Below, piece by piece: positions 59,403 through 64,000 of a stretch of DNA of 64,000 nucleotides. The notes under the pieces were generated by a model. The model did not search any database. It saw only the letters and a program-made list of their open reading frames with translations, and had not been told where the DNA came from. Position 1 is the stretch's first letter; the number at the start of each line of letters is the position of its first letter. Location of the stretch: positions 1-64,000 of the forward strand of contig DWWU01000029.1 in the NCBI GenBank assembly GCA_019119555.1, given 5' to 3'. Source of the stretch: Candidatus Fusicatenibacter intestinigallinarum (lineage in GTDB: Bacteria; Bacillota; Clostridia; Lachnospirales; Lachnospiraceae). Both the position numbers and the translations under genes were made by a program.

Positions 59403-60815
59403 CTATTTCTCCGCCCGCTTTTTCCGCGGCATTACATGAATCGCTCCGCCTTCCAGTTCTTCCAGCGCCTCTCCCACTCCTTCATTGTAGGTGGGATGGG
59501 GACGGATTGCTCTCAGCACCTGAGGGGCGGTCATATGATTCACAATCGCGCTGACAAATTCTCCGATCATATCGGTGGCGCGCCCGCACATCATCTGCAC
59601 GCCGAGGATTTCTTCTGTTTTGTCATGGAGTACTATTTTGATAAATCCCCGCTCTTCCCCGGAGATCAGGGATTTTCCGTTGGCGCTCATAATGAATTTC
59701 CCCGTCCGGACGGGAATGCCCTGCGCTTTGGCGGTGTCCTCATCAATACCCGCCGACGCGATCTCCGGCTCCGTATACACACAGCCCGGAACGACCGAGA
59801 GATCCACCGAGGGTTCTTTTCCCGCAAGCCGCTCAGCCAGCACAATTCCCTGGGCGCTGGCCGCATGGGCAAGCTGCGCTCCCGGAATCAGATCACCGAT
59901 GGCGTAGACGCCCGGAATGCTTGTGGCAAAGGTTTCATCCACGAGAACATATCCCCGCTCCGCCGCCGGAGCGGCATCGTCAGCCCATAGCCCGTCCGTG
60001 TCCGGCCGTCGTCCCACCGCACAGAGTACATGGCTGCCTTTGACCGACTGCTCCCTGTCCTTTTCCGTAAAACGGCAGACAAGACCGTCCTCCGCCTGTT
60101 CCACAGACTGTACAGACGCCGAGTTGTGAACGGTCACGCCCCGCTTTTTCAGAATCATCTTCAGATTCTGGGAGATCTCCCTGTCCATGTTCGGCACAAG
60201 CCGCGGCATAGCTTCCAGAATCGTCACCTGGCTGCCGAGGGAAGAATAGACCGTGGCAAACTCCACGCTGATCACTCCTCCGCCGATCACCACCAGATGC
60301 TCTGGAATTTCCCGCAGCTGAAACAGTTCATCGCTCGTCAGAACCCCCGGAAGATCCATCCCCGGAAGAGGCAGAAGCACCGGTTTTGATCCCGCGGCGA
60401 GGACAACCGCATCGGCCTCGTAAATCTGCGTCTCTCCGTCTTTCGTCACTTCTACCTTTTTCCCGGGAAGCAGCCTCCCCTTCCCAGAAAGGAAGGCGAC
60501 TCCGTTTCCCTTCAGAAGCTGTTCCACTCCCTCCACCAGCCGGTTTGTCGTCTGCTCTTTATACGAGAGCACTTTCTCAAAATCCAGGCGGATTCCCTCT
60601 GCCGTGATCCCGAAGGTTTCCGCATTCTGAATTTCGTGATAAAGCCCTGACGCATGGAGCATCGCCTTGGCCGGGATACAGCCCCGGTTCAGACAGGTTC
60701 CCCCTGCCCTGCGCTCTTCCACAATAGCGGTCTTCAGCCCGAGTTTTGCGGTTTTGATGGCACACACATATCCGCCGGGCCCCGCTCCTATGATAATTAC
60801 CTGATATTTTTCCAT
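59403..60815 (-). CDS. lpdA: Dihydrolipoyl dehydrogenase
   Basis: FAD enzyme reoxidising dihydrolipoyl groups, here probably on the glycine cleavage H protein (L protein). It is 470 residues. IIIGAGPGGYVCAI (FAD motif), GGTCLNRGCIPAKAML (redox-active CxxxxC), VVIGGGVISVEFA (NAD motif), GVYAIGDLIPG, and the C-terminal PHPTYNE with the His-Glu catalytic pair of the partner subunit. The start at 60815 matches the FAD motif position and has GGGAAAGG upstream; a longer frame to 60971 overlaps lplA. It is the last gene of the gcv-lplA-lpdA run. Confidence 0.94.
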   Translation of the reverse strand: MEKYQVIIIGAGPGGYVCAIKTAKLGLKTAIVEERRAGGTCLNRGCIPAKAMLHASGLYHEIQNAETFGITAEGIRLDFEKVLSYKEQTTNRLVEGVEQLLKGNGVAFLSGKGRLLPGKKVEVTKDGETQIYEADAVVLAAGSKPVLLPLPGMDLPGVLTSDELFQLREIPEHLVVIGGGVISVEFATVYSSLGSQVTILEAMPRLVPNMDREISQNLKMILKKRGVTVHNSASVQSVEQAEDGLVCRFTEKDREQSVKGSHVLCAVGRRPDTDGLWADDAAPAAERGYVLVDETFATSIPGVYAIGDLIPGAQLAHAASAQGIVLAERLAGKEPSVDLSVVPGCVYTEPEIASAGIDEDTAKAQGIPVRTGKFIMSANGKSLISGEERGFIKIVLHDKTEEILGVQMMCGRATDMIGEFVSAIVNHMTAPQVLRAIRPHPTYNEGVGEALEELEGGAIHVMPRKKRAEK

Positions 60816-60879
60816 CCTTTCCCTGCTCTTTCCTGTTCCAAAACCGCAACCGTTCCTCCTGCCGAACGATTGCTCAGAA

Positions 60880-61878
60880 TTACAGTTCCACAGACCAAAG
60901 CCATTCCCGGATTTCCTGCAGCATTTTCTGCTCGTCCGTCGTGTCCGGGTGAAGTGTTTCCAGCTTTGCACAGAGTTCCTTTTTGCTGCACCTCGCCTGC
61001 CTCAGACCGTCCGGAAGCTCCAGAATAATGTCCGGCTGCAGAGCGTCGGAATAAGCGGCTGCATCGGCGACCTTTCCGTCCTTCACCTCCAGCTGGATGG
61101 ACAGAGTTCCCCAGGAAAAACGATGGGAGAGTTCCAGCGAGAATTCCATCTTTTTTCCATAGTTCCATTCCCAGGAGGAGAACCTGCTCTCCGCCGCTTT
61201 CACCTTCTCCACTTCCAGATCACGCTCCATCATCACAGTACTCCTGCACCCGTATACATCCTCAAACGCTGCGCGAAGCGCCTCCTTCAGCCGGTCAATG
61301 GTCAGCTCCGGCACAAATTCTTTCAGATTGATAACCCTGGACCGGACCGAGTCCACTCCTTTTGCCTTCAGTTTCTCTTTATCCGCCGTAAGATAGGCGC
61401 CGAGAACCTCTTTATCCACATCCACCATCAGCGTCCCGTGATGGTAGCAACGATCCCCGTGTTCATAATAGGCATTCCCGGAAAATTTCCGCCCGTCCGC
61501 CAAAAGGTCGTTTCTTCCCGACCGGACCGCAGGAATTCCCAGCGCGCGGACCGCGCGAAGAATCACTTCCGTCTGCCTTTCCACACTGTAATTTTCTTTC
61601 CTTACAAGAAATGTAAAATTCAGATTCCCCAGATCGTGATAAACGGCGCCGCCTCCGGAGAGACGGCGGGCCAGATACCCGCCGTCCTCCTCAAGCCGGC
61701 TTACCTTACACTCCTTCCAGGCATTCTGATTTCTTCCGATGACTACCGTCCTCTGGTTCTGCCACAGATACAGAATACATTCCCTTTCCCCGCAGAGATC
61801 CAGCAGATACTTTTCCACCGCAAGATTATGATAAGGAACCAACTGACTGCTTTCAAAAACTCTGATCGTCTGAATCAT
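60880..61878 (-). CDS. lplA: Lipoate--protein ligase
   Basis: Attaches lipoate to apoproteins such as GcvH. The 332-residue protein has the BPL/LplA catalytic domain with RRLSGGGAVYHDLGNLNF (lipoate/ATP-binding loop), GRNDLLADGRKFSGNAYY (catalytic Lys region) and HGTLMVDVD. A C-terminal accessory domain follows. The start overlaps the gcvPB stop by 4 bases (ATGA), so the two are translationally coupled. This suggests that lipoylation capacity is co-expressed with the glycine cleavage system. Confidence 0.94.
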   Translation of the reverse strand: MIQTIRVFESSQLVPYHNLAVEKYLLDLCGERECILYLWQNQRTVVIGRNQNAWKECKVSRLEEDGGYLARRLSGGGAVYHDLGNLNFTFLVRKENYSVERQTEVILRAVRALGIPAVRSGRNDLLADGRKFSGNAYYEHGDRCYHHGTLMVDVDKEVLGAYLTADKEKLKAKGVDSVRSRVINLKEFVPELTIDRLKEALRAAFEDVYGCRSTVMMERDLEVEKVKAAESRFSSWEWNYGKKMEFSLELSHRFSWGTLSIQLEVKDGKVADAAAYSDALQPDIILELPDGLRQARCSKKELCAKLETLHPDTTDEQKMLQEIREWLWSVEL

Positions 61879-63317
61879 GCCTCGTCCTCTGTCTGAAATT
61901 CATATCTGAGCACCGGATGTCTCGCCGCGGTGACCTCGTCCAGCCGTGTCACAGGCGTGGTGACCGGAGCCGCGTGCAGCTTTTCCGGATCCTCCTGCGC
62001 CAGCCGGTAAAGGCTGCGGAATACCCCGATGGCCTCGTCCAGCGTCTCTCTCGACTCCGTCTCTGTGGGCTCCGCCATCAGCGCCTCGTCCACAATCAGC
62101 GGGAAATACATGGTCGGCGGATGAATCCCGTGATCCAGAAGGCCTTTGGCGATATCCATCGCGGAAATTCCGGTCTCCTTTTTCAGGTCGGACAAGCTCA
62201 TGACAAACTCATGCATACAGGTGGCATCGTAAGCCATCGGGTACAGGTCCTTCAGATGACATCTCAGATAATTGGCATTCAGCACCGCGTTCTGGCTTGC
62301 CTCCGGGATTCCTTCCTTCCCCAGTGTGAGAAGGTAGGTCAGCGCTCTGACCACCACAAGGAAATTCCCATAAAAGCTTTTCATTTCGCCGATGCTTTGC
62401 GACGGCTTCTCAAACCGGTACGGCGCTTTCTCACTGACAAGCACAGAAGGTAGAAAATCTGCCAGAAACTCTCTGCAGCCCACCGGACCGCTTCCCGGGC
62501 CGCCGCCTCCATGTGGTGTGGAAAATGTCTTGTGCAGATTCAGATGCACGATGTCAAATCCCATATCTCCCGGCCGTGCGATTCCCATGACAGCATTGAG
62601 ATTGGCTCCGTCATAATAGCAAAGTCCGCCGCACTGATGTACGATCTCTGTGATCTCAAGAATGTTTCTGTCGAAAAGGCCGACAGTATTGGGATTTGTC
62701 AGCATCAGACCCGCCACGTCGTCTCCCGCCGCCTCTTTCAGCTTCTCAATGTCAACACATCCGTCGGAATTGGACGGAATCGACACCACCGAGTATCCCG
62801 CCATAGATGCGCTGGCCGGATTGGTCCCGTGGGCGGAATCGGGAACCAGAATCTTCGTCCGCTTCCGGTCCTGTCTGCTCTCATGGTATGCCTTTATCAG
62901 AAGAAGGCCCGTAAACTCCCCATGGGCTCCGGCTGCAGGCTGGAAGGTCATGCGGTCCATTCCGGTAATCTCACACAGATATTTTTCCGCCAGATGCAGC
63001 ACCTCCATGCATCCCTGCGCCGTATCCTCTCCCTGAAGCGGATGAATCTGTGTGAACCCCGGCAGGGACGCTGCCGCTTCATTGATCCCGGGATTGTATT
63101 TCATCGTACAGGATCCAAGCGGATAAAATCCATCGTTGACCCCATGGGTCCTGCGGGCAAGTCCGGAATAATGCCGGGAAATATCCACCTCGGAAAGAGC
63201 GGGCAGATGAAGGGTTTTCCGGCGCCGGTCATTTTCGGGAAGACTCACAGTTTCCACATCGCAGGGCGGAAGTTCCCGGCATCCTCTTCCCGGCCTGCTT
63301 TTTTCAAATAGTAACAT
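61875..63317 (-). CDS. gcvPB: Glycine dehydrogenase (decarboxylating) subunit 2
   Basis: The C-terminal-half subunit of the P protein, which decarboxylates glycine and transfers the aminomethyl group to lipoyl-GcvH. The 480-residue PLP protein has GSCTMKYNP, PAAGAHGEFTGLLL, PDSAHGTNPASASMAG and NLHKTFSTPHGGGGPGSGP with the Schiff-base Lys. The two-subunit P protein (GcvPA plus GcvPB) is the form found in Firmicutes and Archaea. It starts 3 bases after gcvPA. Confidence 0.96.
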   Translation of the reverse strand: MLLFEKSRPGRGCRELPPCDVETVSLPENDRRRKTLHLPALSEVDISRHYSGLARRTHGVNDGFYPLGSCTMKYNPGINEAAASLPGFTQIHPLQGEDTAQGCMEVLHLAEKYLCEITGMDRMTFQPAAGAHGEFTGLLLIKAYHESRQDRKRTKILVPDSAHGTNPASASMAGYSVVSIPSNSDGCVDIEKLKEAAGDDVAGLMLTNPNTVGLFDRNILEITEIVHQCGGLCYYDGANLNAVMGIARPGDMGFDIVHLNLHKTFSTPHGGGGPGSGPVGCREFLADFLPSVLVSEKAPYRFEKPSQSIGEMKSFYGNFLVVVRALTYLLTLGKEGIPEASQNAVLNANYLRCHLKDLYPMAYDATCMHEFVMSLSDLKKETGISAMDIAKGLLDHGIHPPTMYFPLIVDEALMAEPTETESRETLDEAIGVFRSLYRLAQEDPEKLHAAPVTTPVTRLDEVTAARHPVLRYEFQTEDEA

Positions 63318-63320
63318 GCC

Positions 63321-64000
63321 TTACACCTCCTTCAGTATGCGGACCGCCTCATCCATCTCCGCCTTTGTATTCATTTCCGTACAGCACCACAGGATCCTGT
63401 GATCATCCAGCGGAAGACCTCCCAGAATATCATGTGCCTCCAGCATCCGGAGCGCCTTTTCCGACGGCGTTTCCGACACTGTCACAAATTCATGGAAAAA
63501 TTCACCCGGATTCTCCGTCCGGTATCCGGCCTGCGCGAGCTGTTTTGCAAAGTAATGCGCCTTGGACATGCTGGAAACGGCTGCCTGCTCCAGCCCCTCG
63601 TTGCCCATCGCCGCCAGGTAAACGCTCACCGCCAGAGCGCAGAGCGCCTGATTCGAGCAGATATTGCTGGACGCTTTTTCTCTCCGGATATGCTGCTCTC
63701 TGGCCTGGAGCGTCAGCACATATCCGGTTTTCCCGTTCCGGTCCTTCGTCTCTCCCACAATCCTGCCAGGCAGCTTTCTCATCATGGCTCTGGTACATGC
63801 CATAAATCCCAGATACGGACCACCGAACGCAAGGGGAAGCCCCAGCGGCTGTCCTTCTCCCACTGCCACATCCGCACCGTATTCTCCCGGAGTCTTCAGG
63901 ATGCCCAGGACAATCGGGTTTACGCTCATAATAAATTTTGCTCCGGCCTCGTGCGCCGCCCGCCCGATCGCCTCCGCCGGCTCCAGCGTTCCATAATAGT
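63321..64000 (-). CDS. gcvPA: Glycine dehydrogenase (decarboxylating) subunit 1 (partial, N-terminus beyond right edge)
   Basis: 226 codons of the C-terminal half are visible; the frame is open to the window edge. Seen: FIMSVNPIVLGILKTPGEYGADVAVGEGQPLGLP, split here as SVNPIVLGILKTPGEY followed by GADVAVGEGQPLG, then GGPYLGFMA, PGRIVGETKD and SNICSNQALCAL, all in the order expected for GcvPA. It forms the P protein with gcvPB. gcvT and gcvH probably lie to the right, outside the window. Confidence 0.95.
   Translation of the reverse strand, partial: YYGTLEPAEAIGRAAHEAGAKFIMSVNPIVLGILKTPGEYGADVAVGEGQPLGLPLAFGGPYLGFMACTRAMMRKLPGRIVGETKDRNGKTGYVLTLQAREQHIRREKASSNICSNQALCALAVSVYLAAMGNEGLEQAAVSSMSKAHYFAKQLAQAGYRTENPGEFFHEFVTVSETPSEKALRMLEAHDILGGLPLDDHRILWCCTEMNTKAEMDEAVRILKEV

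Noticed and set aside
59163-59990. 275-codon plus-strand open frame
   Set aside because: Crosses a repeat and a terminator and runs antisense into lpdA; no family resemblance.

Overview
The window looks like chromosome of a Bacillota/Clostridia bacterium, most likely a member of Lachnospiraceae. This is inferred from gene families and order (two-subunit GcvP, T-box upstream of leuS, mreBCD-PBP2-minDE-rodA cluster, HlyD-like-yggS-sepF-lspA-rluD cluster, a DUF3877-type protein) and from moderately high GC coding sequence with strong AGGAGG-type ribosome binding sites. No rRNA, tRNA or CRISPR array was seen. Most genes are on the minus strand. Plus-strand genes are confined to 7.4-9.0 kb and 11.7-14.2 kb.

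Layout. 0-0.2 kb: the 5' end of a group II intron sitting directly behind the terminator of a DUF3737 gene. 0.25-7.2 kb: DUF3737 protein, leuS with a T-box leader, aroA and a type-B carboxylesterase. 7.4-9.0 kb: threonine aldolase and an AT-rich GNAT acetyltransferase. 9.1-14.2 kb: an EF-G paralogue, a Nudix pseudogene, then DAHP synthase and prephenate dehydrogenase (tyrosine branch of the shikimate pathway, to which aroA and aroB also belong). 14.4-17.8 kb: a sugar-acid dehydratase/aldolase pair and a frameshifted DUF3877 gene. 17.8-25.7 kb: a heterodimeric ABC exporter with a candidate attenuator leader, an MBL-fold hydrolase, a HelD-type helicase and a cytidylate-kinase-like protein.

25.9-53.7 kb is a dense housekeeping block: rluD, lspA, aroB, sepF, yggS and an HlyD-like protein; then a P-loop protein; then dacA, mgsA, rodA, minE, minD, PBP2, mreD, mreC, mreB and radC (cell shape and division, with several start/stop overlaps); then two FAD oxidoreductases, a methionine gamma-lyase family protein, miaA, mutL, mutS and miaB (mismatch repair plus tRNA A37 modification). 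minC is absent from its expected place between PBP2 and minD.

53.7-58.9 kb is an AT-richer accessory island. It carries a TOTE-type primase-helicase-phospholipase-D-like protein whose N-terminal coiled coil is separated from the rest by one in-frame amber codon. It is flanked by gene debris: an orphan C-terminal fragment, a truncated cupin and an internally deleted alpha/beta hydrolase next to an intact flavodoxin. 59.4-64 kb holds the glycine cleavage genes gcvPA (cut by the window edge) and gcvPB, with lplA and lpdA.

Two families of short palindromic repeats are scattered between genes. One is built on a 28-bp palindrome (GTAAC-n-GTTCAGC arms), often placed at stop codons and sometimes combined with a TGCATT-loop hairpin. 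The other is a 29-bp hairpin found twice. These repeats, the split TOTE protein and the attenuator-like leader of the ABC exporter are the least conventional features.
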